Assembly (NCBI GenBank): GCA_965248905.1
Contig: CBDFKS010000007.1
Span: forward strand, 992,001-1,056,000
Direction: 5' to 3'
Length of the DNA: 64,000 bases
From: CBDFKS01 sp965248905
GTDB lineage: Bacteria > Chloroflexota > Dehalococcoidia > Lucifugimonadales > JAGWBF01
Positions 53,355 through 61,995 of this stretch are shown piece by piece. Below the pieces are notes generated by a model that did not search any database, was not told where the DNA came from, and saw only the letters and a list, made by a program, of their open reading frames with translations. Each line of letters opens with the position of its first letter. Position 1 is the first letter of the stretch. The translations under genes were made by a program, and so were the position numbers.

Positions 53355-53738
53355 TTACCTCCACTCCAGATCTTGCTTCCGCCAGGCATACACCCAACCA
53401 AGCATCAGAATCAGAATAAACACCATCATCTCAATCAGGGCGAATAAACCCAGCTTGTTGAATTTGACGGCCCAGGGAAAGATAAAGATGACTTCGACGT
53501 CGAATATTACGAACAGCAGGGCATACATATAGTAGCGGAAATTGAACTGTCCCCATCTGCCACCAATAGTCTGCATGCCACATTCGTAGACGTCCATCTT
53601 GACTGGCTCCGGCTTGTTCGGCCGTATACGGGCCCGTGATGCAAGCCAGGACAGCAACATCATACTGGAGGGCACGATGAAGGCGACCGCAGCGAATATG
53701 GCTATGAGTCCGTATTGACGGAAATAATCGTCAAGCAT
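53355..53738 (-). CDS. nuoA: NADH-quinone oxidoreductase subunit A
   Basis: A 127-residue three-helix membrane subunit, first gene of the operon. It shows PVKMDVYECGMQTIGGRWGQ (conserved Y-E-C-G) and FNFRYYMYALLFVIFDVEVI followed by FIFPWAVKF, typical of NuoA. Just upstream, GTGACAGTCAC (53747-53757) is a short palindrome followed by TATTAT, so this may be the operon's promoter or operator region; no good -35 box is seen. Confidence 0.93.
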   Translation of the reverse strand: MLDDYFRQYGLIAIFAAVAFIVPSSMMLLSWLASRARIRPNKPEPVKMDVYECGMQTIGGRWGQFNFRYYMYALLFVIFDVEVIFIFPWAVKFNKLGLFALIEMMVFILILMLGWVYAWRKQDLEWR

Positions 53739-53859
53739 AAATAATAGTGACTGTCACCCTATTTTTGTCGATGCGAATATACCACACGCCTAATTACAGC
53801 GCAAGCTAGAACAGAGCAGGTTTATAGGCCACAGAGGCAGGGAGACACAGAGGGAATAT

Positions 53860-55347
53860 TTAATTTGCTCGGTGACTCTGTGACTCAGTGGCCAACCTAT
53901 CCACCGCCTTCTCTATGCGTTCCAGGCAACGGTCTCTGCCCAACACCTCCATGGTCTCGAACAGGGGCGGGGCGGCAGTCCTGCCCGTAACAGCTACACG
54001 TAAGGCTCCAAAGAACTGTCTTCCGGAAAGGCCAAGCTCAACGGCGGCGGTCCTCAACACCTCCTCTATTGTGGAGGCATCGAAATCTTTCAGTGAGGTT
54101 AATACTTCGGTGGCCCTCCGCAGAGCTTGAAGGGTGCTGTCCGGGTCCATTCCCTTCGGTATAAGGGCGTTCAACTCGTAGTCGATATCCTTTTGGAAAA
54201 AATATTTGGTCATCTCCGGCGCGTCATTGAGAGTCTTGAGCCGTTCTCGCACCAGAGGAATAACAGGCATCAGACTCTCTTGGTCCACATTGGTGCACTC
54301 GGCCGGCAGACCACCCCTGAGAAATGGAAGCATTCGCTCCGCCAGTTCCGCCTCGGGCAGCTGTCGGATGTATAGGCCGTTCATCCACTCCAGCTTTTCG
54401 TTGTCGAAAACGGCCCCTGGCTTACCTATCCGCTCCAGAGAAAAGTGCTCCGTGATAAAATCCCTCGACATTATTTCGGTCTTATCGTCCAGGGACCACC
54501 CCAACAGGACCATGAAGTTGACCATAGCTTCCGGAAGATACCCGTCATCCCTGTATTTAAGGATAGCCGCCGCGCCATGCCGTTTAGAGAGCTTTGCACG
54601 GTCCGGGCCTAGAATCATAGGCAGATGAGCGAAGATTGGGGGACCGTATTCCAAAGCGCTATAAAGCTGTAGGTGCCTGGGCGTGCTGGGTAGCCACTCT
54701 TCAGCCCGCAACACGTGGCTTATCTTCATCAGATGGTCGTCCACCACGTTGGCCAGATGATAGGTCGGGTAGCCATCAGACTTGAGGATAATGAAGTCAT
54801 CCAGACCCTCGTTCTGCCATGTGACCTCACCACGAATCAGGTCTTGCACACTGGTTTCCCCAGAGAGAGGCATCTTAAAGCGTACTACGGGCACCACACT
54901 CTGAGCCTCATGTTCTCGCCGTTCCTGTGGGGTCAGATTGCGGCAATTGCGGTCGTAACCCAGCTGTGAGTTGTTGCGCTGTTGCTCCTTGCGAATCTGG
55001 TCCAGACGCTCCCGGGAGCAGTAGCAATGGTAAGAGAATCCACCGTCCAATAGCTTTTGGGCTATCTCCTCATAAATCTTTAGCCGTTGGGACTGCATAT
55101 AGGGTCCGTAGGCCCCTTCCACCTCCGGCCCTTCGTCCCAATCCAGCCCGAGCCATCTCAAAGACTCCAGGATGGCCGCGACCGCTCCTTCAACGTACCT
55201 GTCCCGATCTGTATCCTCCACACGCAGAACGAAGCTTCCTCCATACCGGCGCGCGAACAGCCAGTTGAACAGGGCGGTGCGCAGGTTGCCCACATGGGGC
55301 TCGCCCGTGGGGCTTGGCGCGAATCTCACACGAACCTTATCTTCCAA
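53860..55347 (-). CDS. gltX: Glutamyl-tRNA synthetase
   Basis: A 495-residue class I synthetase charging tRNA-Glu. The HIGH-like motif lies in RFAPSPTGEPHVGNLRTALF, a Cys-rich SYHCYCSRE segment follows as in bacterial GluRS, and the KMSKS-type motif is AKLSKRHGAAAI. The C-terminal anticodon-binding half has ALRVAVTGRTAAPPLFETME. I chose TTG after GAAAGGATGCGCA because the protein then begins MEDKVRVRFAPSPTG, matching the family; the longer frame continues upstream without sense. Divergent from glnS. Confidence 0.94.
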   Translation of the reverse strand: MEDKVRVRFAPSPTGEPHVGNLRTALFNWLFARRYGGSFVLRVEDTDRDRYVEGAVAAILESLRWLGLDWDEGPEVEGAYGPYMQSQRLKIYEEIAQKLLDGGFSYHCYCSRERLDQIRKEQQRNNSQLGYDRNCRNLTPQERREHEAQSVVPVVRFKMPLSGETSVQDLIRGEVTWQNEGLDDFIILKSDGYPTYHLANVVDDHLMKISHVLRAEEWLPSTPRHLQLYSALEYGPPIFAHLPMILGPDRAKLSKRHGAAAILKYRDDGYLPEAMVNFMVLLGWSLDDKTEIMSRDFITEHFSLERIGKPGAVFDNEKLEWMNGLYIRQLPEAELAERMLPFLRGGLPAECTNVDQESLMPVIPLVRERLKTLNDAPEMTKYFFQKDIDYELNALIPKGMDPDSTLQALRRATEVLTSLKDFDASTIEEVLRTAAVELGLSGRQFFGALRVAVTGRTAAPPLFETMEVLGRDRCLERIEKAVDRLATESQSHRAN

Positions 55348-55500
55348 TGCGCATCCTTTCGAGCTACATTTTAACACGCCCATCGGGGGCATATCTGATG
55401 AGCTCAATATGCTAGAATATCCTAGCACAACACCTATGTCTCTCCTCCATAATCCCGGCGCAGATAACTCAAGCAATAATCCTGCTTTGGAGCCAGAAAT

Positions 55501-57204
55501 ATGACCACGGTCGAACGCGCTAGCTCGTCCGACTTTATCCGGGACATCGTATCCGACGACTTACGGACCGATAAATACAGCGGTCGGGTTGCCACTCGAT
55601 TTCCGCCGGAGCCCAACGGTTATCTGCATATCGGGCACGCCAAGTCCATTTGCCTCAACTTCGGAATTGCAGCCGAGAATGAAGGCGGACTCTGTAACCT
55701 AAGGTTCGACGATACCAATCCCACTAAAGAGGACGTGGAGTACGTGGAGTCGATCGCATCGGACGTCCGGTGGCTCGGTTTCGACTGGGGCGACCGCCTT
55801 TACTACGCCTCCGATTACTTCGAGCAGCTCTACGACTACGCGGTGAAGCTGATCAGGAGTGGAAAAGCGTATGTGGATAGCCTCAGCGCCGACAAGATCA
55901 GAGAATACCGAGGCACCTTGACCGGGCCCGGCAAGGACAGCCCCTATCGCGACCGCCCGGTGGAAGAGAACCTGGACCTTTTCGAGCGAATGCGCAAAGG
56001 AGAATTCGAGGACGGCGCCTACATACTTCGCGCGAAAATCGATATGACGTCTCCGAACATGAATTTGCGAGATCCCACCTTGTATCGAATTCGGCGTGTT
56101 TCTCATCACAGAACCGGCGACAAGTGGTGCATATATCCCATGTACGACTTCGCCCATGGCTACTCGGACTCCATCGAGGGGATTACCCACTCTATCTGCA
56201 CCCTGGAGTTCGAAGATCACCGCCCATTGTACGACTGGTTCCTGGACCAGTTGAACGTATATCACCCACAACAGATCGAGTTCGCTAGGCTTAACCTCAG
56301 CTACACGGTGCTGAGCAAACGGAAACTCCTGGAGCTGGTGGCTGGTGGCTATGTCACAGGATGGGACGACCCGCGTATGCCCACCTTGGTTGGGATGCGC
56401 AGACGAGGCTACACTCCGGAAGCCATCCGAAACTTCTGCGACCGCATCGGTGTTGCCAAGGTCAACGGAGTAATCGACATAGCTCAACTAGAGCACAGCG
56501 TCCGGGAGGAGCTGAACCAGCGAGCCCCAAGGGTCATGGCGGTGTTGCGTCCCCTAAAAGTAGTCATAGAGAACTATCCCGAAGACCTAGTGGAAGAGTT
56601 GGAGGCGGTTAACAATCCGGAGGACCCTGCCATGGGCACGCGGAAGGTGCCATTCTCACAGGTGGTATACATCGAGCAAGACGATTTCCGAGAGGACCCG
56701 CCGCCCAAATTCTTCCGTCTGGCCCCAGGCCGAGAGGTACGATTGCGCTACGCATACATCATAAAATGCGTGGATGTAGTGAAGGACAATGCGACAGGCG
56801 AAATAACGGAGCTGCGCTGCACCTACGACCCGGACACCAAAAGCGGCTCACCCGGCAGTGGCCGCAAGGTCAAGGGAACGTTGCATTGGGTCTCGGCTGA
56901 CCATTCCCTGGAAGCGGAAGTCCGCCTTTACGACCATCTGTTTATCAAAGAGGACCCTGACGACGTGGATGAGGGCTCTGATTTCACGGCCAACCTGAAT
57001 CCCAACTCATTGGGGACGCTGACGTCCTGCCGCATTGAGCCTAGTCTGGCGGGCGCCGCAGCTGGAAGCAGATACCAGTTCGAGAGATTGGGGTATTTTT
57101 GCGTCGACTCGGTTGACTCCTCCGAGACAGCTCTTGTATTCAACCGCACTGTAACTCTGCGAGACTCCTGGGCCAAGGTCGAAAAGGCGCGAAAACCTGC
57201 GTAG
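55501..57204 (+). CDS. glnS: Glutaminyl-tRNA synthetase
   Basis: A 567-residue class I enzyme charging tRNA-Gln directly. Motifs: TRFPPEPNGYLHIGHAKSIC (HIGH), LRFDDTNPTKEDVEYVESI, YDFAHGYSDSIEGITHSICT, LEFEDHRPLYDWFLDQLNVY, and the KMSKS-like VLSKRKLLELV. Length is standard for GlnRS (about 550). The start ATG has only a weak site. Many bacteria lack this enzyme and use GluRS plus GatCAB; its presence beside gltX suggests the GluRS here can be discriminating. Confidence 0.94.
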   Translation: MTTVERASSSDFIRDIVSDDLRTDKYSGRVATRFPPEPNGYLHIGHAKSICLNFGIAAENEGGLCNLRFDDTNPTKEDVEYVESIASDVRWLGFDWGDRLYYASDYFEQLYDYAVKLIRSGKAYVDSLSADKIREYRGTLTGPGKDSPYRDRPVEENLDLFERMRKGEFEDGAYILRAKIDMTSPNMNLRDPTLYRIRRVSHHRTGDKWCIYPMYDFAHGYSDSIEGITHSICTLEFEDHRPLYDWFLDQLNVYHPQQIEFARLNLSYTVLSKRKLLELVAGGYVTGWDDPRMPTLVGMRRRGYTPEAIRNFCDRIGVAKVNGVIDIAQLEHSVREELNQRAPRVMAVLRPLKVVIENYPEDLVEELEAVNNPEDPAMGTRKVPFSQVVYIEQDDFREDPPPKFFRLAPGREVRLRYAYIIKCVDVVKDNATGEITELRCTYDPDTKSGSPGSGRKVKGTLHWVSADHSLEAEVRLYDHLFIKEDPDDVDEGSDFTANLNPNSLGTLTSCRIEPSLAGAAAGSRYQFERLGYFCVDSVDSSETALVFNRTVTLRDSWAKVEKARKPA

Positions 57205-57268
57205 ATTGCCTGAAAAGCTCCATCTTCAATCCTGTGTGCGTCATCTCCGCCGAATGGAGCTGCGCTCA

Positions 57269-57424
57269 CTAGTACTCAGTCAACTGTAAAATCGATGCAT
57301 CGTTTCACCCCCATCCTAGCCTTCCCACATCGATGGGGAAGGGACTTGTTCTCTCCCCCTTGACGGGGGAGAGTTAGAGTGGGGGTGAAAGGCAACTATC
57401 AAATCTTGGTTGACTGAGTAGTAG
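57269..57424. repeat. MITE-like palindromic element, copy B (core inverted relative to arms)
   Basis: Terminal repeats CTAGTACTCAGTCAAC at the left and CTACTACTCAGTCAAC read inward from the right. The 88-base core (57303-57390), bounded by TTTCACCCCCA and TGGGGGTGAAA, runs in the same direction as that of copy A and is nearly identical. But the left arm of B matches the right arm of A in reverse complement, and vice versa. It lies downstream of glnS and the convergent RluD-like gene. Confidence 0.8.
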
Positions 57425-57464
57425 TACTACCAGAACTGTAAACGGGTCTACGCGACTCCATCTA

Positions 57465-58373
57465 TCAGGCAAGGAGGTCTATAACCCCTTGTAGCTCATG
57501 TGGGAGAGGACAAGTAAACCCCAGATACTCGCCGGTGACGGGATGCTTGAACCCAAGAATATTGGCATGAAGGAAATGGCGACTGAGGAGCGGGCTTCTC
57601 TTTCCGTAAAGAGCGTCCCCGACTAAAGGGTGCCCGATAAAGGCTAAATGGACCCGAATCTGATGAGTGCGGCCCGACTGCGGGAAGACTTCCAAGAAAG
57701 AATAGGTGGCCGAGGGGGACCGCAACGTGCGTATCAACTTGTAGCTCGTGAGCGACTCCCGTCCTCCCTGGACCACAGCCATGCGTTTACGATTTCGGGG
57801 GTCTCTAGCGATTGGGGCGTCGATGGTGCCCTGCTGGGGCTCCACGATTCCCTGAGCTAAGGCCAGGTACCCTTTCCGCACCGTACGTTCCTTGATCTGT
57901 GCCGTGATGTTCGAGTGGGCCATGTTGCTTTTCGCTACAACCATCAGCCCTGAAGTGTCCTTGTCCAGCCTGTGAACAATGCCCGGCCGAATTTCGCCAC
58001 CGATTCCCTGGAGGTCCGGGCAGAGGGCCAGAAGCGCGTTGACCAGCGTATGAGTGGGGTGGCCAGGCGCCGGATGCACCGTGAGGCCCGCCGGCTTGTC
58101 CACCACTAAAATCTCTCGGTCCTGATAGACCACGTCGAGAGGTATCGCCTCCGGCACAAGATCCACAGGCCGAGGCGGCGGAACCGTGAGAAGAATACGG
58201 TCCCCAGGATGGAGTTTGCGGCTGGCCTTGGCAACGCTCCCGTTCAAAAGCACACAACCTTCGTCGGCAAGGCGCTGTACCTGGGAGCGAGTCAGATCCT
58301 CCATCTCACCCGCCAGGAACACGTCCAGCCGCTCCCAGCTATGTTTCACCAGGAGCTCGGTAGTAGTGGTCAA
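57465..58373 (-). CDS. RluD/RluA-family ribosomal large-subunit pseudouridine synthase
   Basis: A 302-residue enzyme converting uridine to pseudouridine in rRNA. N-terminal S4 RNA-binding domain (residues 14-60, WERLDVFLAGEMEDLTRSQV), then the catalytic motif GIVHRLDKDTSGLMVVAKS with the active Asp, and FPQSGRTHQIRVHLAFIGHP near the C-terminus. The architecture fits RluD, but without alignment RluC cannot be excluded. It overlaps the lspA stop by four bases (ATGA), the usual lspA-rluD pairing. Confidence 0.92.
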   Translation of the reverse strand: MTTTTELLVKHSWERLDVFLAGEMEDLTRSQVQRLADEGCVLLNGSVAKASRKLHPGDRILLTVPPPRPVDLVPEAIPLDVVYQDREILVVDKPAGLTVHPAPGHPTHTLVNALLALCPDLQGIGGEIRPGIVHRLDKDTSGLMVVAKSNMAHSNITAQIKERTVRKGYLALAQGIVEPQQGTIDAPIARDPRNRKRMAVVQGGRESLTSYKLIRTLRSPSATYSFLEVFPQSGRTHQIRVHLAFIGHPLVGDALYGKRSPLLSRHFLHANILGFKHPVTGEYLGFTCPLPHELQGVIDLLA

Positions 58374-59032
58374 GGCTCCCTCTCCTCTACTCGCTCCTTA
58401 ACGCCGCATTCAAAACAACGCCAGCCGCCCGGCACATCATACATGTCGCTGTCACATATGGGACAGGCATACGCAATCAGCGGTCTTAAGCCGTCGGCGT
58501 GGCGGCCCTCATCATGCCCAGGGCCGGTTTCTTGCTCTCTTTTCCCTGCAAAAAGGAACAAGGCGCCCACAATGATAATCCCCACCACTATAGACGCATC
58601 TGCCACGTTAAAGACAGGCCAAAAACCGAGCTCAATGAAGTCGGTGACGTGACCCATGCGCACCCTGTCTACCAGGTTACCCAGCGCTCCTCCAAGCTGA
58701 AGACCCAGGCTCAGTCGGAGGGGCAAGCTGGGCAAGGAGTTGTTGCCATATATCAAGAGAAGTATGCTTATACCCACCAAAGAGGCAAGTATCAGGAATA
58801 GGGTCTGGTCGGGGAAAAGCCCAAAAGCGCTTCCAGTGTTGAATGTATGAGTGATATGTACCGGGCCGTCTCGCGGTATAGACTGGTGCAGAACCAGGTT
58901 GTGCCGGACTATTGCCTTGGTAATCTGGTCAATAAAAAATACAACGCTGATAATTATGATAAGAAGAGGGTCTTTGTACCAGAGCATCCAGCTGAGAGAG
59001 GAAGGTTTTCTTATTTTTCCCAGATTTGTCAT
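58370..59032 (-). CDS. lspA: Lipoprotein signal peptidase with a C-terminal zinc ribbon
   Basis: A 220-residue membrane aspartyl protease that cleaves prolipoprotein signal peptides. The core shows VFFIDQITKAIVRHNLVLHQ, TFNTGSAFGLFPDQ, GGALGNLVDRVRMGHVTDFI and FNVADASIVVGIIIVGAL, containing the two catalytic Asp. Residues 170 to the end are an addition not usual for LspA: a charged linker, then CPICDSDMYDVPGGWRCFEC, a four-Cys zinc ribbon predicted on the cytoplasmic side. The ATG comes right after the stop of the upstream hydrolase gene. Functions with the DUF192 and cyclophilin lipoproteins seen elsewhere. Confidence 0.92.
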   Translation of the reverse strand: MTNLGKIRKPSSLSWMLWYKDPLLIIIISVVFFIDQITKAIVRHNLVLHQSIPRDGPVHITHTFNTGSAFGLFPDQTLFLILASLVGISILLLIYGNNSLPSLPLRLSLGLQLGGALGNLVDRVRMGHVTDFIELGFWPVFNVADASIVVGIIIVGALFLFAGKREQETGPGHDEGRHADGLRPLIAYACPICDSDMYDVPGGWRCFECGVKERVEEREP

Positions 59033-59035
59033 CGC

Positions 59036-59680
59036 TTATCTGTTCAAGGCTTCAACCAGGAAGGTTACCACGTGTTGAGACATTTCCTCCTCATGGCCTC
59101 GCCACGAGTGGTCGGCTCCCGGTACCAACAAGACCTCCGGCGACCTTTGATATGATTCCACCTTCTCCTTCAACTTGGCGTGAGGCACCAAGGTGTCTTT
59201 GTCTCCAACGATGAAGAGCTTCGGACGCTTATCCTTTCCGATGGCAGGATCGCTCACAGCCGCTACCGGAGGCGAAATGAGTACCAGGGCCTTGGCAGCT
59301 TTATATCTGGAGATGCCGGCGAGGACCATGGAGGCTCCAAAGGAGTAACCGGCCAGCCCTAGCCGGGATTTGTCCACCCCCGGCCACGCTCGCAAAACAT
59401 CGAGAGCGGCACTGACGTCTTCCTTCTCCTCTTCACCTTTGCTGAAAGAGCCGTCGCTGTTACCCACTCCTCGGAAATTGAATCGGAGAGCGGCGATACC
59501 CTCTCTGACTAGAGCCTGGCATACCGATAATACCACGCTATTGTTCATGTCCCCACCGAACAAGGGATGGGGATGGCAGACTACTACACCCGGCACCGAG
59601 CCCGACACTTCTTGAGGAGTGGCCATTACTCCTTCGAGCATCAGCTCCTTACTCTGAATCCCGATTGCACTTTGACGCAT
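59036..59680 (-). CDS. Alpha/beta hydrolase (dienelactone-hydrolase-like)
   Basis: A 214-residue alpha/beta hydrolase. Motifs: GVVVCHPHPLFGGDMNNSVV near residue 30, the oxyanion region RFNFRGVGNSDG, nucleophile Ser in GLAGYSFGASMVLAG, Asp in FIVGDKDTLVPH, and His in GADHSWRGHEEE. The HPHPLFGGDMNN pattern is typical of a small uncharacterised subfamily. The start is at ATG after GGGGGTACGA. The longer open frame beyond it runs into the antisense of the threonine aldolase gene and is not coding. It immediately precedes lspA and rluD, so all three are likely one operon. Confidence 0.87.
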   Translation of the reverse strand: MRQSAIGIQSKELMLEGVMATPQEVSGSVPGVVVCHPHPLFGGDMNNSVVLSVCQALVREGIAALRFNFRGVGNSDGSFSKGEEEKEDVSAALDVLRAWPGVDKSRLGLAGYSFGASMVLAGISRYKAAKALVLISPPVAAVSDPAIGKDKRPKLFIVGDKDTLVPHAKLKEKVESYQRSPEVLLVPGADHSWRGHEEEMSQHVVTFLVEALNR

Positions 59681-59774
59681 TCGTACCCCCTGTGTCCATC
59701 TTAGAAGCCACGCTGGTATTTGACAAGAAGCCTTGGTAGAATAATCGGCAAGCCCCGGCGATAGGAGGCGGCTC

Positions 59775-60854
59775 TTGAGAGTTATCGATCTACGCAGCGA
59801 TACTGTAACGCAACCCACAGAAGCGATGAGGAAGGCCATGGCTGAGGCCGAGGTGGGCGACGACGTCATGGGTGAGGATCCTACGATGATCCGCCTGGAG
59901 CAGATGACTGCTGAGCTAATGGGTAAAGAGGCAGCCATGTTCACCGCCAGTGGCACCATGAGCAACCTTATAGCCTCCCTCACTCATTGTAATCGGGGCG
60001 ACGAAGTCATCATGGGCAGCCAGGCCCACATGTTTTGGAACGAAGCAGGCGGCACCGCAACTCTGGCGGGCGTGCAGGTGCAGCTGGTCCCGAACGATCA
60101 CTACGGCAGGCTGGACCCCGCAGATGTCGAAGCAGCCATCAGGCCCAAAGGCAACGTCCACTTTCCCACCACATCGCTGGTTTGCCTGGAGAACACCCAT
60201 AATCGGGCAAACGGTGGAGTGCTCACTGCGGAAGACATGAAGGCTGTTGCAGATGTGGCCCACGCCGACGACATTCCGGTCCACCTGGATGGTGCCCGCA
60301 TATTCAACGCCTCTGTACGCCTAGAAATGCCCGTTAAAGAGCTGGTTAAGGACGTGGACGACGTATGCTTTTGCTTGTCAAAAGGGCTCAGCGCGCCTGT
60401 CGGCTCACTAATCTGCGGCTCCCAGGAGTTCATTGATAAAGCCCACAAATGGAGAAAAATGGTGGGTGGCGGCACTCGTCAGGTTGGGGTGCTGGCAGCC
60501 GCTGGAATAGTGGCACTGGAGACAATGGTAGACCGGCTAGCCGAGGACCACGCTCGCGCTCACCGTCTGGCGGAGGGCCTAGCCCAGATACCGGGCATCG
60601 AGGTAGACCCAGAGCGCTTTCAAACCAACATAGTCTTCGTGGATGTAGACCCCAGCCTTGGCTCAGTCCCGGAGTTCATGGGAAGACTGTCCCAGGAAGG
60701 TGTCAAGGTGTCGTACCCGGGCGCTCGAAGATTCCGCATGGTAACCCACCGCCACATCACCGCGGAAGATGTGGATGAAGCGATAGACGCGGTGGCTAAG
60801 GTATCCAAAGATTTGCGAGGTGCCGCAGCCGCCTCGGATACTGACGGCGGATAG
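59775..60854 (+). CDS. Low-specificity L-threonine aldolase
   Basis: A 359-residue PLP enzyme splitting threonine or allo-threonine into glycine and acetaldehyde. It begins MRVIDLRSDTVTQPTEAMRK and shows EVGDDVMGEDPTMIRLE, MFTASGTMSNLIASL, VCLENTHNRANGGVL, VHLDGARIFNASVRLEMP and the PLP Lys in CFCLSKGLSAPVGSLICGS. Starts at TTG with a TAGGAGGCGG site. The Rieske gene follows after 32 bases and is probably co-transcribed. Confidence 0.92.
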   Translation: MRVIDLRSDTVTQPTEAMRKAMAEAEVGDDVMGEDPTMIRLEQMTAELMGKEAAMFTASGTMSNLIASLTHCNRGDEVIMGSQAHMFWNEAGGTATLAGVQVQLVPNDHYGRLDPADVEAAIRPKGNVHFPTTSLVCLENTHNRANGGVLTAEDMKAVADVAHADDIPVHLDGARIFNASVRLEMPVKELVKDVDDVCFCLSKGLSAPVGSLICGSQEFIDKAHKWRKMVGGGTRQVGVLAAAGIVALETMVDRLAEDHARAHRLAEGLAQIPGIEVDPERFQTNIVFVDVDPSLGSVPEFMGRLSQEGVKVSYPGARRFRMVTHRHITAEDVDEAIDAVAKVSKDLRGAAAASDTDGG

Positions 60855-60886
60855 ACAACTATTTCTGAAAACAAAAGGAGAAGGTT

Positions 60887-61204
60887 ATGCCCGAGAATTT
60901 CGTTAAGGTAGCTCAAACAGGCGATCTGTCGCCTGGGCAGATGAAGCTGGTAGAGATCGGTGACGAGCGCATTCTTCTGACTAACCTGGGAGGGGAGTAC
61001 CACGCAGTGGCAGAGGTATGCTCCCATGCCTTTGCGCCCCTGTCTGAAGGAGACCTAACCGACGAGGAGGTTGAATGCCCCCTCCACGGGAGCGTGTTCA
61101 ACGTCAAAAGCGGAGAAGTGCTGTCTCCTCCAGCGGCCGAAGCCCTCACGGTGTACACTGTACGGGTCGAAGGAAGCGATATCCTGGTCGGGCCGGCAGG
61201 TTAG
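60887..61204 (+). CDS. Rieske-type [2Fe-2S] ferredoxin
   Basis: A 105-residue soluble Rieske protein. Cluster motifs are EVCSHAFAPLSEGDL (C-x-H) and VECPLHGSVFNVKSGEV (C-x-x-H). It starts MPENFVKVAQTGDLSPGQMK with an AAAGGAGAAGGTT site. It resembles ferredoxin components of non-haem iron oxygenases (BphA3/NirD-like), although no oxygenase gene is adjacent. Likely an electron carrier in the cytoplasm; the partner is unknown. Confidence 0.9.
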   Translation: MPENFVKVAQTGDLSPGQMKLVEIGDERILLTNLGGEYHAVAEVCSHAFAPLSEGDLTDEEVECPLHGSVFNVKSGEVLSPPAAEALTVYTVRVEGSDILVGPAG

Positions 61205-61230
61205 GCTTTAGGTGAAATCTCGATCATTAC

Positions 61231-61995
61231 CTACGTCCCCCTCTTGTCACCCCAGAGAAGGACGTGTAGACGAGGCATGTATCTGAATCCCTCCTCAACG
61301 CAGACCTGGCTGAGCCAGCTAGACCGCTCCTGAAGCTCAGCCACACTACGTCCCTCGGGCATGAGCACAACGCGTTCTCGTGGCACACCAAACTTCCTGA
61401 CCAGCATGCTGACCTCGTTGAGGTCCGCGTGCTCTACGATGACGAACTTGAAGTAGGCGTTGGGAAGCCGGCCAAAGCAGCTCAATGCGCTCGCAACTTC
61501 ACGGCGGTGAGGAGAGTTCCCCGAAGTGGCCAGCTTCGGGGAGACGTTCCACTGGTCTATGTCCTGCAGAAGCTGGGGGATGGGAACGACAGTGCCGTTG
61601 GTCTCCATCTCGAAAGAAAACCCTTGTTGTTTCAGAGAGCTGACTAGATGAGCCAGCTTTTTCTGCTGGAGCAAGGGCTCTCCCCCGGTGATAACGAGAT
61701 GGCGGCAGCCGTATCTGAGGATACGCTGCTCTACCTCATCCAGCGATAGCTCCATCACCTCGCTACTGTAGTCGTGGTGCCGCCAGTCCCAGGTATATTT
61801 GGTGTCGCACCAGGTGCACACCAGATTGCATAGAGCCAACCGCAGGAACACCGAAGGAGTCCCAATTGCGGTGCCTTCTCCCTGGAGAGAATGGAAGATT
61901 TCGGGCTCGCCATCGGGTTTCCGGCTCAGCTTGAGAGAGGTAGAGCCCTGAAGCCTGGGTCCTGTAGGTGCATCGCTTCTAACCGGGCTGCTCAT
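61231..61995 (-). CDS. queE: 7-carboxy-7-deazaguanine synthase (radical SAM)
   Basis: A 254-residue radical SAM enzyme making 7-carboxy-7-deazaguanine from 6-carboxytetrahydropterin for queuosine synthesis. The cluster-binding motif is CNLVCTWCDTKYTWD (C-x3-C-x2-C). IFHSLQGEGTAIGTPSVFLR and HLVITGGEPLLQQKKLAHLV are typical. An N-terminal extension of about 30 residues before the core is unlike most QueE. The ATG overlaps the queC stop (ATGA), so this is the last gene of the que operon. Confidence 0.92.
   Translation of the reverse strand: MSSPVRSDAPTGPRLQGSTSLKLSRKPDGEPEIFHSLQGEGTAIGTPSVFLRLALCNLVCTWCDTKYTWDWRHHDYSSEVMELSLDEVEQRILRYGCRHLVITGGEPLLQQKKLAHLVSSLKQQGFSFEMETNGTVVPIPQLLQDIDQWNVSPKLATSGNSPHRREVASALSCFGRLPNAYFKFVIVEHADLNEVSMLVRKFGVPRERVVLMPEGRSVAELQERSSWLSQVCVEEGFRYMPRLHVLLWGDKRGT

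Noticed and set aside
55699..56487. 262-codon antisense frame within glnS
   Set aside because: Shadow of a clear GlnRS gene.
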